Shown here in pieces: positions 44,701 through 57,069 of a DNA stretch of 64,000 nucleotides. This stretch comes from Uranotaenia lowii. Taxonomy: Eukaryota; Arthropoda; Insecta; Diptera; Culicidae. How positions within the stretch are numbered: position 1 is the stretch's first letter; each line of letters begins with the position of its first letter. A program made the translations under genes and the position numbers. Where the stretch lies: NCBI RefSeq assembly GCF_029784155.1, contig NC_073693.1:318368351-318432350 (forward strand), given 5' to 3'. The notes below the pieces were generated by a model that saw only the letters and a program-made list of their open reading frames with translations, was not told where the DNA came from and did not search any database.

Positions 44701-46600
44701 ATTAGGTTAAGATTGTTCTGGAAAATCGTAAGGTTGAACCTTCGAAACGTTTGTTGAAGCCTGAAACTCGGCCACTGCGGTTAAAGTTTCGCTCGACAGT
44801 TAAAAATAAATAAAACCTTCTGCTGCACAGCAGCAGTAGTACTGGTAAGGACCAAAATCTAGGTGAGGGCCCCTCTAGGAAGTGGATTTTAGTGCGCGCT
44901 GCTGGTGGCTGAAGGCTGTTTCGGCTGGTGGGTGGGTGGCAGGTTGGGGCTGTCACTCGGAACCGTCATGGGAGATGTTCTTCCCTAAATTAGGCAAAAA
45001 AATTAACTAATATAGCCGGGTGCGCCGCCGCCATCACTCGAGAGACAGAGAGTGTATCCCGCTAATTTGACAAGTTTTGTCAATCTCCTGGGAATGTACA
45101 AAGCCCCGGCCCCGACACAGGATATCCTGCTCATACAGTGTCGTTCTTAAGCAGCAGCATAGGAGACAACTTGCCGAAGCAAGGAAACATGGAAAAAATC
45201 AATTTTTTCACTACACTCTTCCGCACTCTCCCTCACCATTGGTTTTTCAAAAAGGGAAAACCTCAAGTTGGTCAACACACAATTTTTCCATCGCACACGA
45301 AACGTACACGCAATATGGCACTGTTTGGCATTGCGCGTAATCAATAACGCTTCATGACTTGAACTGGAGCCATTATTTGTCCCCCTTGGTCCTGGGACTG
45401 TCCACCTTCATACGTGAATAATTGTCAAAATCGATGACTCATAGTTAAATGCTAAACGGTGCCTTCCACCCACTTCAAAGAAGGAAAACTCCTGGCTCCG
45501 TTCATTGGGTGGATCTTCAAGGATTTTCTCTGCGCTCGATATATGGAAACACAATTTTCCGCACCTATGGCGATGGAAATTTTTTGCTCCAAACACTCGA
45601 TACAAATGGAACACCACTTTGATGGGAAGGAAAAACCCAACTTTTCACAGCACTAACCGAAACCGTATTGATTGATTGGGGGCCCTTCTAATTAACGCAG
45701 TAACTTGGACACTACACACCGAAGAGACACTACAAGGTACTCTTCTAACCGCTAATAGTGTCTACTAAGCTTAGAGGGGCTTTGCTACTCGCTAGGCTAA
45801 GTAGAAATCCACGCGATCCGCCCGTGAAGTTTCAAGGATGGACATTTCCATCAATAACAAGGTTCGTTGCAGTAGTTGGCAGGCAGGCAGTTTTAGGTAT
45901 AGCTACAAACTCTGGGGGGACAAGAACACGAAAACAGAACGCGACGAAGTTTTTCTGCTGTGTGTCACGACACGAACGAGCACCAACTGTGACTGGACGA
46001 AGACTAGCAAAGCTGGGGTTCAAACCCTCCCCAAGTATCGAGAAACAAGAAAGAAAAAAAAGTCCCCATACATCACAACATCAACCCCCGTGATAGTCGT
46101 GCGCTAGTCGTTTACTCTCTTAGTGTATTAGTGAACAGAGATTTTGGTTGGTAGCACGTGTTTACACGGACCACCTCGCAGAGCTGCCAACTGTGCCGAG
46201 TAAAAGAAAAACAACGCCGGTTCGTTCCAACGACGATGTTGTTGTTTTGGGTTGATGGGAGGCCCATACATAAGTAAGTAGGTATAGGTGTGGGTCTCGC
46301 TCTTCTTTTTGACGGACCGGACCGGGTCGGTTGTCGTGGGTCGTGATTCAAAACAAAAACATAACAGCAAGCAGCAGATAGCAAAAGGGTTCGTTCGAAC
46401 TACGCATTGTCTGGGTGGGATTGCAGTTGTGTGATAGATGGGGGGCGCTCTTGCTATGTTCACGAACTTGTGTTGGTAGTAATTTTCTGTTGTGGTTTCT
46501 GTGGTTGCCGGGTTGCACCTTTGGGACGGTTACTGTTCTTACCGGGTGGAAAGTTTGGTGAAGATACGAATGAATTTTTTTTACTATAGGCCTTTCAACA
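44701..46600. promoter_or_regulatory. Unique GC-richer island, possible promoter/5' non-coding exon region
   Basis: This ~1.9 kb stretch stands out from the AT-rich repeats on both sides: higher GC, no MITE ends, and words such as GGTGCGCCGCCGCCATC, CACCAACTGTGACTGGACG and CCGGACCGGGTCGG. Many short frames overlap on both strands, with none favoured. A donor-like AA|GTAAGTAGG lies at about 46273 on the + strand. It could be the distal promoter of the minus-strand gene at 20764 or of a gene outside the window. Confidence 0.3.
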
Positions 46601-47427
46601 TTTTAGACTCATTGGCCAGATGGAATTTGCAGAAGGTTGTTGGCCAAATAGTTTGGAAAAAAAACTATCGGATCGGTTACAACAAAAGTGCGCAGAAGAG
46701 ATACCTATATGTATATGTTTTCATTAATTGATTCCCCTCAATGAGTGAAGAGATTTTCAAATTTTAAATAAATGTTTCTGGTTATTTCTTTTCACTCATC
46801 ATTAGATGTCTAAAAAATTTTTTTATAAGAAATTTTTAAAATTTAAATGACATTACATTTTTTTAAATACGAAAAATTATCATTTACAAAACTAGTAAGA
46901 CAGCACAAATCTACTCCACTTAGTAAGTGATGTGAAGATATTTGGTAATTGAAATGTAATTTAACGAGACGGCAGTGAACAAACATGGTGCATTTCGCTA
47001 TGCTTCGGAATGTTTAGCTTTTGTAAAACCAAAACCGAAAATAAACTGCTATGTATCCAACCACATTTTAAAAAATAGTAAGATCTATTAAACTGATACG
47101 AGCGACTTGTCATCACCCGGATCCGTATAAAATCCCGTATAAAAATCTCTATCCGTGTAGGGCAAACCCGATCGACTCATGGACAGCTGATAACGAAACC
47201 TCCAATTTGCATCCTTTGTTAAACCTCGTTGTCCTTTAAATATTCTAACGAAATGCTAAGTCGACATACGATGTTTCAAGAAACTTTTTGGTGAAATAAT
47301 CAATAATGATTTTGAATACAGGTCGGACTTATATCTACGTTTACCCCAAATTATTTTCAGAACGGATATTCTTTTAGTGGGTTGATTTTTGGCTTACAAT
47401 CTCAAATTAGTTTTGTAATTAAATTTA
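46601..47427. other. Non-coding stretch
   Basis: No gene recognised. Confidence 0.45.
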
Positions 47428-47466
47428 GTCTCTGATGAAGATCCTATAAGGATCGAAACGTTGGAT
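47428..47466 (+). ncRNA. Hammerhead-like motif H7
   Basis: GTCT, CTGATGA (exact core), one A, stem II GATCC...GGATC (perfect 5 bp), GAAACGTT, GGAT. Stem I is 4 bp with two G-U pairs. GTT is an allowed cleavage triplet. Confidence 0.55.
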
Positions 47467-48168
47467 ATGTAAAAATTAAGTCGTTTTTTTATAAAAACTT
47501 GAGACTGAAAGCCGAAAATCAACAGACCCGAAGTAAACTAACCAGTCGCCCCAAAAAGAGAACGGATATTCGAATCTGACGGATAATTAAGTAATGACGG
47601 AGGGATAATTTATTTTTCCATTTTTGAATGTTAAAAAAAATGCTTTTAAAAGAACACCAACAGTACCGTTCATAATTCTATAGAAATGAGATGCATGCTT
47701 ATTAAAACCTCAACTTTGAACCTTCATAAAATATTAATTTGATTATATTTTTTGTTCATATTTTCTTCCAATTATGGATCAATTATATTACAAAATCTGA
47801 CATCTAAAGGTATAACATTTGTGACATTAGATACAGCAATTCTACGAATATCGGACTTTTTGGATTTTTCCGTTCAAACTGTAATATCTCAGAACAGGCC
47901 CGTGCGAAGGACCCGTCCATGGGGGGGGTTTTCGAAATTCAATTTTAACCAAAAATGATAACAATTCCAAAAACACACAATAAATAATGTAATTGATTTC
48001 TAAACCATTTACGTACTTATTATTATTACACAAACTCAAAAATAGTAAATTTTACTGATAAAATAAATCAAAGTTTTCAAAACAACTCAAAATGACTGTT
48101 TCAAATCAATGGTATTTCCGGTAAGTCATTGATAAATTATTCAAAATGATGTTACTAAGACTGAATTA

Positions 48169-49126
48169 CACCCAAAATTCAGCCTCTGTGCCAATGGCGT
48201 GTAGTCAATTTCATAGCATCATTGGTACAAGAAGATAACGCGACCGGCACTGATTCGATTTGCGCCCACCGGCATTAACCTCCCAGCGCAACCGAATTGC
48301 GTATGTCTGAATGAAACAAAATAAAAACGTTTTCGCGTCCCTCCCCATCGCATCACAAGCCGAAGAAGGATGGAAATAAATACCGGCCAACACCAGGCAG
48401 CCAGCGAACCGAGCACTGTGCGTGTGAATGTAGCAAAAGCAACAACAAAAACATCCATCTAATTCAATCAACCGGCAAACACGGCTAAGCTGTGCGTGTG
48501 TATGTAGCAAAAGCAACATCAAAAACATTCCTTCAATTCACCGGCAAACAAGCACCGGCCAAGCTGCCCGGCTTTAGCAGCTGTGTATATGTAGCGTGTG
48601 TATGTAATAGCAGGCAGTAAGCAAAGCACAGTTCTCATTCAATGGGATTCCTGTTCCTTCACTCCCGTTCCCTTTCCCGTTTCCATCGCAAGACAAAGGA
48701 ATGCATTGAAAGGAGGCCAAACGCCGGGAAGCCGCCGTTGTACGTTTTTTGTGATTGATCGGTAACAGAAAGCCTATGACAAATATACCTCGTCCTGCAT
48801 GAAGCTCGAATAGCACACTGGTTAGAATGTCGGACTGGCAAGGCGATACAATTGGTGATGTGAGTTCGATTCTCACTACAGCGCTGTGGTTTTAATTTTT
48901 ATTTTCTTGTTTCTGGGATGAATTATCCAATAGGAAGGAAATCCCATAAAATGTTTTTCTGGTTTCGCTTGAATGTAGTGGTCATCATTTTGGTTGGGAG
49001 CCGAGTCCTTATGCCAGTTACGGTTTTTCAAACATACCGTCTTCGGCACAGTGCACATTTCAGAGCATTATCGGCACAGAGATTTGCTAAAAAGGCATTG
49101 GATTTTTGCAACCTCTTCTATGGGTG
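48169..49126. mobile_element. CACCC...GGGTG element, copy 1 (nested in the hAT element)
   Basis: Starts CACCCAAAATTCAGCC after TA (48167-48168) and ends CTATGGGTG before TA (49127-49128). CTCTGTGCC near the left and GGCACAGAG near the right are further inverted matches. Nearly the whole length matches 55456-56477. Internal parts: a GC-rich head, two ~75-bp tandem units (GCTGTGCGTGTGTATGTAG...), and a tRNA-like module at 48810-48885. No protein. Confidence 0.8.
48810..48885 (+). repeat. tRNA-like module inside copy 1
   Basis: CACTGGTTAGAATGTCGG (A-box-like) and GTGAGTTCGATTCTCAC (B-box in a perfect T-arm-like stem) at tRNA spacing. In copy 2 the B-box is deleted. It could act as an internal pol III promoter. 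Confidence 0.5.
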
Positions 49127-50975
49127 TAGAAATAAGCTTGAAGATAAATTTTAAGCAGTCTAGTTTTTGAAATTAAAATCAAAGCTTCGGACATAAATGA
49201 ATTCTTATGAATTAATATTAAATAGAATACATAAAATATATTATCAAATTAAAAAAAACTGAACTCACAAATAAATGTCAGATCAGGTTAAAATTGACCA
49301 TGATTTGAAATTGTTAGAAAAATGATAATGATTGATATTATAAATCTAATCATTTAATTTTATATTTATTTTCTTAGTTTTCAATTGAAGAATTGATTGA
49401 AAAAATGTTATATCTTGAATTAAAAAAAAATCATGATTTGAAGTGAGAGTTCTCGATTAGGAAAAAAGTTTATTTTGAAGTTAGAAGAATTAATTTAATA
49501 CTCAATAACTGAATTTTATTTGATAAAATTAGTTCAAGAGATCAAAGTCACAGATAAAACCTTTTTCTATAATTAAATTCTTCCAGTATTTGATCCTTTA
49601 AAAGAGAAAAGGTGGAAACTATGGTAAAAATATAGATTTAAAGGCTTCCAAGAAGATTATGTTTTCAGGACAAAAAATCAGAGTAAAAAAAAACTAACTT
49701 ATGAAAATATTTCAATAAATTTTAAAATTTAGATATTAAAATTCGATAAATTTGTTTGAAAATTGAAACAAAATATGAAGATGAAAAAGATAAGTTTTTT
49801 TTTAACATTTAAGAAGGATTTTTTTTCAATAAACTCGTCTAACCAGTTTAAAATTTTATTAATAGAATTTGTGATAACTCGAGGGAACTGCAAATTGGTG
49901 CCTAAGATTGAAGCATTGATTTGGAAGAATTAAGCGTCCTGAGCTCGAAAAAATTTTGACTATCACCTTGCGTTTGGTGTTTATTAGCTTAATTATGTAT
50001 CAGTTTAAAGTGACATCAATCATTGATAACTGATAAAATAACAAATCTACGTTTAAGAAAAAAATGATTTTGATTTTGTTTATTATACCTATTTAATTCA
50101 ATTAGGAAATAATATTTCAAAGATGATAATGCATGATCTAAAAAACTTAAATTCCACAGTTATTTTAATTTAAAAAGGAAATTATCAAAAGTATTTCAGA
50201 AACAACTGAATTAAGTTAAAAAAAATTAATTCATTTAAAAAAACTGTTGAAATTTGCAATACGATTCTATGTTTGCTTTAAAACAGCAACAATTTAACTT
50301 GGAAAAGTAAACAAATAGAAAAATGCAATTTCTCAAAACGTTTTTGAGTGTGATGTTGAGCATTTAGAAGAACAAGAAACACATAATAATATTGAGACGG
50401 GAATTGATTTCTTGAAGGATATTTCATATTTGCAGCATTTTTTGTAAATCAAAATTTTTTGTAATAAAGTAGAGGATACTAGGTTTAAGATTTTGTTTTG
50501 CTGTTTCCGATGACCAACGTGGGTCATATGATACATGGCTTCCAACTTGTTGATGTAAAAATTAGTATTCGATGAATTAATTTTGAAGTTAAAATGGTTG
50601 GTCTCAAATTCTAAATCTGTTTGGTTACACTTCTCAATAAAAACTCATTCTTAAGACGAGTTAGAGTTTTTGTATGTCAAGATTTGAGTTTAAAAACAAA
50701 AGATTCATTGAAATGCAAAAATTAGTTTCAATTTGTGAACGGCATGTATGTAGTGTCATGAAATAGAATGTCTCAAGCCTAGAGTGATTTAAGACTAATT
50801 TCCGCCGGAGGCGAGAAAAAATTTCTGACTTTTTTTTGTTAAAACTTATTGAACACCTTTTAAGATCAAGTCATTTTCCTTTACTACGTTGAAAAGTTTA
50901 CTTAGAAAAAATCTCCATGGGGGGGGGGGGTTAAACCCCTAAAACCCCCCCCGTTCGCACGGCCTTGTCTCAGAA

Positions 50976-52447
50976 ATCACGCGACGCCTATATTGAAATT
51001 TTTCATACAAATTTTATAAAAGAATAAACTATCACGTTTTAAATTTTTGAAAACTTCTAAAGGTTGGTTCAAAGATTACCGATTCAATTTTTCAGGCTTG
51101 GACTAAAAAATGCGATTTCCGTAGAATTTTTGGACAACTGTTTGCATATGAAAAAAATATTTTTTTCCAACAATCAGTAATTCAATTTAGATAATTTTTT
51201 TTTCTAAAAATCATAACATTCTGATTTTCAAACACAAATGAGTCATTTGTTTCATTTTTCTTTTTCTTTATTACTGTACACTCACCTTTTTCATACTCAA
51301 AATTGAGTTTGACTGAGATTCAAAATATAGTTCGATTCTATGTTCATAAAGTTAAGTACCGTTTTTCCTCTCTGCGATGATTCAAAACGGAGTTCGAACT
51401 GCGAACTGAAAGCTGAGGACTGCCACTGAAGTGCTGTTAAGAACCAAAACCACTTAATTTTGAGTTTGGCAAAAGAAACGTGTAGCCACAAATTAATAGA
51501 CTGCAACTCTACAGAAATCGCATTTTCAGTTCAAGTCATAAATATTGTACCTCGCATAGCTTTTAATCGCATTAATAATATTTTTCAGACATTTGCTTCG
51601 TTTTTCAAAAATTATCATGAAAAATGTCGTGGATCCACCAATTGATATAATATAAGGCGATGAAATTATTTACCACTCGGAGAGCGTACAATCGTTTGCC
51701 ACGAAATACGTGAACCTATCAAGATTATAACGTGAACATAAACGAATATGCTATTAGATTATTGATGAAACTTTACGAACACTCTACAAAACACGAAAAA
51801 ATAGTGTTTTTACCTGCTTTGATAAGTAAGTACTTTTGTTCTCATGTAGTTAGAAGCTATGCGTAAGTGAGTGCAGTTGTTCGACCATTGTTTGTTTTCG
51901 ATACAAAGAACGGATTTATTGTCATTATTTCTTTGAAAACTTTTAAAGAAGTTGTGGGCCCACTTTGGTGTCTTCAGATGAAAGTTGGATCATAAATTGG
52001 GATATACAATGGATTTTTTTGCAAAATATTCGGTGTGACAGACGCTACTTTAGACACCATATAAAGCTTACTTTTCATGTTTAAGTTCATTAATTAATTT
52101 TTTTCAAATATTTTACTTGGAAAGCTGATAAAAATTCAATGCGTTTTTATGTGCTATTTTTATTTGCGTTGAAAAATAACAGAGTTATGAAGGTTTGAAA
52201 TATGGTTTTATTTTATTTACCAAAAAATCTAACCGAATCTAACTCGAAAAATAAAAATGTTAGAAATCCGAAATTATACATGTTTTTTAAAGTCGTAGAA
52301 ATGAACCAAATTTTCAATTCTGGGAAAGATCTGAAGACCCCCGGGGCAAACTGTCAGATAATAAAAAATCTCCAAAAGTCAAATCTGGCCGTAATGCTCA
52401 GGTATTGTTCAAAACTTCCAGGATTTTTCCCACTTATATAAAGATTA
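50976..52447. other. Non-coding stretch
   Basis: Resumes the sequence interrupted by the hAT insertion. No gene recognised. Confidence 0.45.
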
Positions 52448-53548
52448 CTAGCTGATCCCATACGAACTTCGTTTCGCTTTCAACTTGGAATATTTCATGA
52501 ACAGTTTTTATGAAAGTCAATGGCCAAGCATTTTCCAGACGCACTTCCGAGTTCATTGTTAAGTAATAATTGCAAAAATATTGGACGATCATTTTTTCTG
52601 TCGTCTGCCACTAAATTTGAAATCATGAATAAATTGTCAATATGGATAAAAACAGTGAAAAATTATTTTATATGGACCACCCCTTTCGTCGACCCCTGGC
52701 AAAACATTTGACATCTGAAATCGATTTCCCGTCCCTGAAAACTACCGTGTGCGAATTTTCATCCCAATCCGATGTATGATAACGACGATATTGCGGTTAA
52801 TATGGACAACCCCTTTGCCAGCCCCTTACACTGAATTTATTACCTGAAATCGATTGTCCGTCCCTCAAAACTCTCGTGTACTAATTTTCAACTGAATCCG
52901 ATGTATAATAACGACAATATCGCTTTAACAGTGAATAGTTAATATGGACGACACCTTTGGCCGACTTCTGACTTTAATTTGAATAAGTGAAATCAATTGT
53001 TTGTCCCTAATAACTCCTATGTGCAAATTTTCATCCCAATCCGATGTATAAAAATGTCAATATCACTAAGATATTGAAAATTTAATATGGACGACCCCTT
53101 TTTCCGGCCCTTTACACTGAATTTTATACATCAAATCGATTGCACGTCACTCAAAACTATCGTGTACAAATTTTCATCTGAATACGATGTATTATACCGT
53201 CAATATCGCAAAAACAGTTAACAGTTAATATGGACGACCCCTTTGTTGACCCTTACACAACATTTGACACGTGAACGTCTTTCATAACACTCATGAATTT
53301 GCAACACAATCCCACTAAAAGTAATATCAATATCGCGAAAACAAATATTTGTCATGTATGACGACCCCCATCAGAAGGGGTCATCCAAAAATCCTAAAAA
53401 CATTTTTCATCATTCCTGGTTTAATGAGTATCCATGCCAAATTTCAGACCTCTACTTCTTAAGACGGCTGAGTTTATAGAGGACAGACAAACAAACAAAC
53501 AAACAAACAAACAAACATACAGAAATGGCTTTTTATATACATAGATAT
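52448..53548 (+). repeat. Interspersed element with five ~130-145 bp tandem units and a (CAAA)n tail
   Basis: Begins CTAGCTGATCCCATACGAAC. Units near 52671, 52801, 52943, 53086 and 53230 share TATGGACGACCCCTTT, TTACACTGAATTT, GAAATCGATTGTCCGTCCCT, TGTGCAAATTTTCATCC and CAATCCGATGTATAATA. It ends with GACAGACAAACAAACAAAC (about seven CAAA) and a TTTTTATATACATAGATA tail. The class is uncertain. Confidence 0.7.
53489..53519 (+). repeat. (CAAA)n microsatellite tail
   Basis: Seven or so uninterrupted ACAA tetramers at the end of the element starting at 52448. Confidence 0.9.
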
Positions 53549-54350
53549 GCTAAATAAAAAAACTCCAATTTCTATTTGAATATTTTTAGATTTTGTTTTT
53601 TAATTTTTTAAAAATGAACATTTTTATTTAATCTTTAGATGTGATTTTAGCACTGCTATTGTGATTCAATAAAAACTTCGAATTTCAAGTTAATTTCTTT
53701 CTCATTTTCAAAGGACAAAACTTGAGTTATCAAAGAGAATTTGAGTTATAAAAAAAAAAGAAAGAACATAAGCCGTAAATATCATGGATGATTAAAAAAG
53801 GATACAACCATCCATCGACTTAGGATTATTGCCGAGTGCGTACATGGTCGATAGCTTCGGATGCTATGCATCACTTTTATCAAATGAGAAAAGCAATTTA
53901 TGATTCAGTGAAATAAAAACATTTTAATTCAAATAACACGAGTGAACAGGTTTGAAATCGTTATTTGAGTCTACTAAAAGATATGGCCTACCAAAGGGGC
54001 CATTTTGAAAATTTCTTCCAAACATTTTTTTTTTTTTATCTCAAGAATATTCTTTTTAAATACATAAATCAATAATATCCAGGTGTTTCGAAATATTTTG
54101 ATTTTTATCAGTCTAATTTAAAAAAAAAAAACTATGCATTAAAGGGTTTAATGAAAGCTTAAATAATACAAAAAAATTGTTTAAATTAGTAGATTTTTTT
54201 AAATTAAAAATTTCGAAGTACATCTACTCTTGTATTTAATTTTTAAACAGAACATTAATTCTATTCTATTATAGGCAAAACTCTATAATAAATGGTCGAT
54301 TTAAAATAGATTATTTATTTTGTTTCATTACTTTATTGATTTATAATTAG
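53549..54350. other. AT-rich non-coding stretch
   Basis: Nothing recognised. Confidence 0.45.
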
Positions 54351-54790
54351 GGTGATTTGCCAATCGTTGTCCCCTTACCCATTGTTGCACAGAATGACTT
54401 AAATTGCCAATATTTCAGCTGGTTTTCATTTTTTCCCAAAAATATTACTGAATCATGTTAATTGGAATGTTGACTGATGAAATGAGGCTTTTTGCGATAT
54501 TTTCTGTTGTAAAATATTCATCTAACGACATTTTTAATTTTCCATGTTTTTTTTCGCGCGGTTTTTGTGCTAATTGCTAACCAAAACCTTAAGATTCCTT
54601 CCACGGCAAATAAGGTTTTACGTCAGAACAAAATATTTTTCGTATCGGTTTTCTCTACAAAACGTGTGTTGGACAATTTTAACACCATGATTTTGAAAAA
54701 AATTACGAATCAGTATAACCAGCTGAAATATCGGATCGTGCAACAATTGGTCCGCTCAACCTCCTCCTGCCTCATTGTTGTACATAGGTC
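54351..54790. mobile_element. Small inverted-repeat element (ATTGTTGCAC/ATATTTCAGCTGGTT ends)
   Basis: Left: CCATTGTTGCACAGAATGAC, then AATATTTCAGCTGGTTTTC. Right, inverted: ACCAGCTGAAATAT, then GTGCAACAATTGG. Parallel order on both sides supports a palindromic MITE of about 0.4 kb. The 99-codon frame crossing it (54567-54866) is not supported. Confidence 0.55.
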
Positions 54791-55453
54791 CGCTGCAAGA
54801 TTTGTATGGAAAGTTTCAATTATATTAATTGGTATACTTCTTAAAATTTTGTTTGGTTGCTTTTAACTGCCATAAACAGCAATAACATTTTTGGAAGCAA
54901 TTAATTGATTCTGAGTAAGCGTAAAGTGCTTTGATTTATAAGGAGGTTGTACTAAGATGTACTAAAAGTTTTTAAAACTTTTTTTTTTTGAAATATTTCT
55001 TGGTTCTTTTCATACATTTCATATGAACTAAAACCAAACCTCACTTGCACCTTAGAAATGATATTCGATGTCACACAAAAAAAACCAAATTCAATATTTT
55101 TAAACTTTAGTGTTTTGATTGCTTATTTGAAAACTGTTTAACCGTATGATGGAAATGAAAAAAATCGCAATCAACTGAATTGAATTGCGTTTATTGATTG
55201 AACACGTTCTTTGATTGAACACGTTCATTGATTACATGCAACTGAAAAAAATTTGGATTGTATTTTAAAATAACATTTTGTTTTGCTGAATTAGCGGATA
55301 TTTACGTTCGACTGGTAATTTTGGTGATTTCTGTGCTCCAATTAACTGTTTCCCACTCAGAATTTTCACGTTTTATGCACTCCATGTAGATTTTAAAAAA
55401 ATTAACCTTATTTCAAAGACACTACATATTTTCATGAATATATTGTTTCTATC
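54791..55453. other. AT-rich non-coding stretch
   Basis: Nothing recognised apart from a duplicated TTGATTGAACACGTTC at about 55190-55230. Confidence 0.45.
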
Positions 55454-55455
55454 TA

Positions 55456-56477
55456 CACCCAAAATTCAGCCTCTGTGCCAATGGCGTGTAGTCAATTTCA
55501 TAGCATCATTGGTACAAGAAGATAACGCGACCGGCACTGATTCGATTTGCGCCCACCGGCATTAACCTCCCAGCGCAACCGAATTGCGTATGTCTGAATG
55601 AAACAAAATAAAAACGTTTTCGCGTCCCTCCCCATCGCATCACAAGCCGAAGAAGGATGGAAATAAATACCGGCCAACACCAGGCAGCCAGCGAACCGAG
55701 CACTGTGCGTGTGAATGTAGCAAAAAGCAACAACAAAAACATCCTTCTAATTCAATCCACCAGCACTGGCAAACCACGGCTGAGCTGTGCGTGTGTATGC
55801 AGTAAAAGCAACAAAAAAAAACATTGCTTCAATTCAATCTACCTACAAACAACCACGGCTAAGCTGTGCGTGTGTATGTAGCAAAAGCAACAACAAAAAC
55901 ATTCCTTCAATTCACCGGCAAAGCTGCCCGGCTTTAGCAGCTGTGTATATGTAGCGTGTGTATGTAATAGCAGGCAGTAAGCAAAGCACAGTTCTCATTC
56001 AATAGGTTTCCTGTTCCTTCACTCCCGTTCCCTTTCCCGTTTCCATCACAAGACAAAGGAATGCATTGAAAGGAGGCCAAACGACGGGAAGCCGCCGTTG
56101 TACGTTTTTTTTGTGATTGATCGGTAACAGAAAGCCTATGACAAATATACCTCGTCCTGCATGAAGCTCGAATAGATCACTGGTTAAGATATCGGACTGG
56201 CAAGACGATACAATCGGCGATTCTCACTACAGCGCTGTGGTTTTAATTTTTATTTTCTTGTTTCTGGGATGAATTATCCAATAGGAAGGAAATCCCATAA
56301 AATGTTTTTCTTGTTTCGCTTGAATGTAGTGGTCATCATTTTGGTTGGGAGCCGAGTCCTTATGCCAGTTACGGTTTTTCAAACATACCGTCTTCGGCAC
56401 AGTGCACATTTCAGCGCATTATCGGCACAGAGATTTGCTAAATAGGCATTGGATTTTTGCAACCTCTTCTATGGGTG
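55456..56477. mobile_element. CACCC...GGGTG element, copy 2
   Basis: Same orientation and near-identical sequence to 48169-49126, again between TA dinucleotides (55454-55455 and 56478-56479). It differs by carrying about three rather than two ~75-bp tandem units (around 55710-55910) and by loss of the B-box (GTGAGTTCGA missing near 56218). Confidence 0.8.
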
Positions 56478-56499
56478 TACAGATTTATTACGATTAAAA

Positions 56500-57068
56500 A
56501 TATCGGACGATAGATCTGAAACTTTCGAAAGGCTATAGTAATAACAAAAATATGCTCATACGCTTATGATCTTAGTTTTGTCATGATCTTTCATGTGGAA
56601 AAGGAATTTTTGATGGAACATTAATAAGTCACACAAACGCAACCAATTTGCAAATCATAGCTTGTGGGGAATCGTGGGCCACACATCTTTAATCACCTAT
56701 ATTTTTATGTTTTTATACACATTGAGAACTTTAAATACGTTTTTCTTATCTGTAAAGTTTTCTTACGCCAAATGAAGAGTTATTAAAAATATTTTGTCCA
56801 TACTATATAAGAAATTTTGCCAAAACGTTCGCGAGCCAGGTTTTGGAATCTATGCGATCATACTCAGCTCTCTTTTTTATTTCATCATCTGAAATTGCTT
56901 TAAAATAACGAAATGAACTAGGAAATCATAGTTTTTGGTCAACTCATAAACTTATGATACCTTGAAAATGTAGAAAACCATACCATTTTTTAATTTTCAT
57001 TTAATCTTTTATAATAAAGAAGTTATGGAACAACGAAAAAATGTGGCCCATGATTCTCCACTCTCTCA
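56500..57068 (-). mobile_element. GGGAGAGTGGGG MITE, truncated reverse copy
   Basis: Reverse complement of 4488-5150: GCTTGTGGGGAATCGTGGGC at about 56662, GTTCGCGAGCCAGGTTTTGG at about 56829, and end GTGGCCCATGATTCTCCACT followed by CTCTCA and TA. The other end is missing and about 18 extra bases lie near 56573. Confidence 0.75.
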
Positions 57069-57069
57069 T

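Larger units (their letters stand above)
47895..50967. mobile_element. hAT-type non-autonomous element, 8-bp target duplication TCTCAGAA
   Basis: TCTCAGAA at 47887-47894 and 50968-50975 flank ends CAGGCCCGTGCGAAGGACCC and (inverse of the right end) CAAGGCCGTGCGAACGGGGG, with G runs just inside. An 8-bp duplication and CA-RGGCCGTGCG ends fit hAT, probably the Tip100/Zaphod group. No transposase survives; the interior is AT-rich. The 0.96 kb element at 48169-49126 is nested inside. Confidence 0.82.

Noticed and set aside
45758..46463. Protein-coding exons in the GC-richer island (111-codon frames on both strands)
   Set aside because: Several frames overlap equally on both strands, no codon bias or motif favours one, and splice sites do not bound them.
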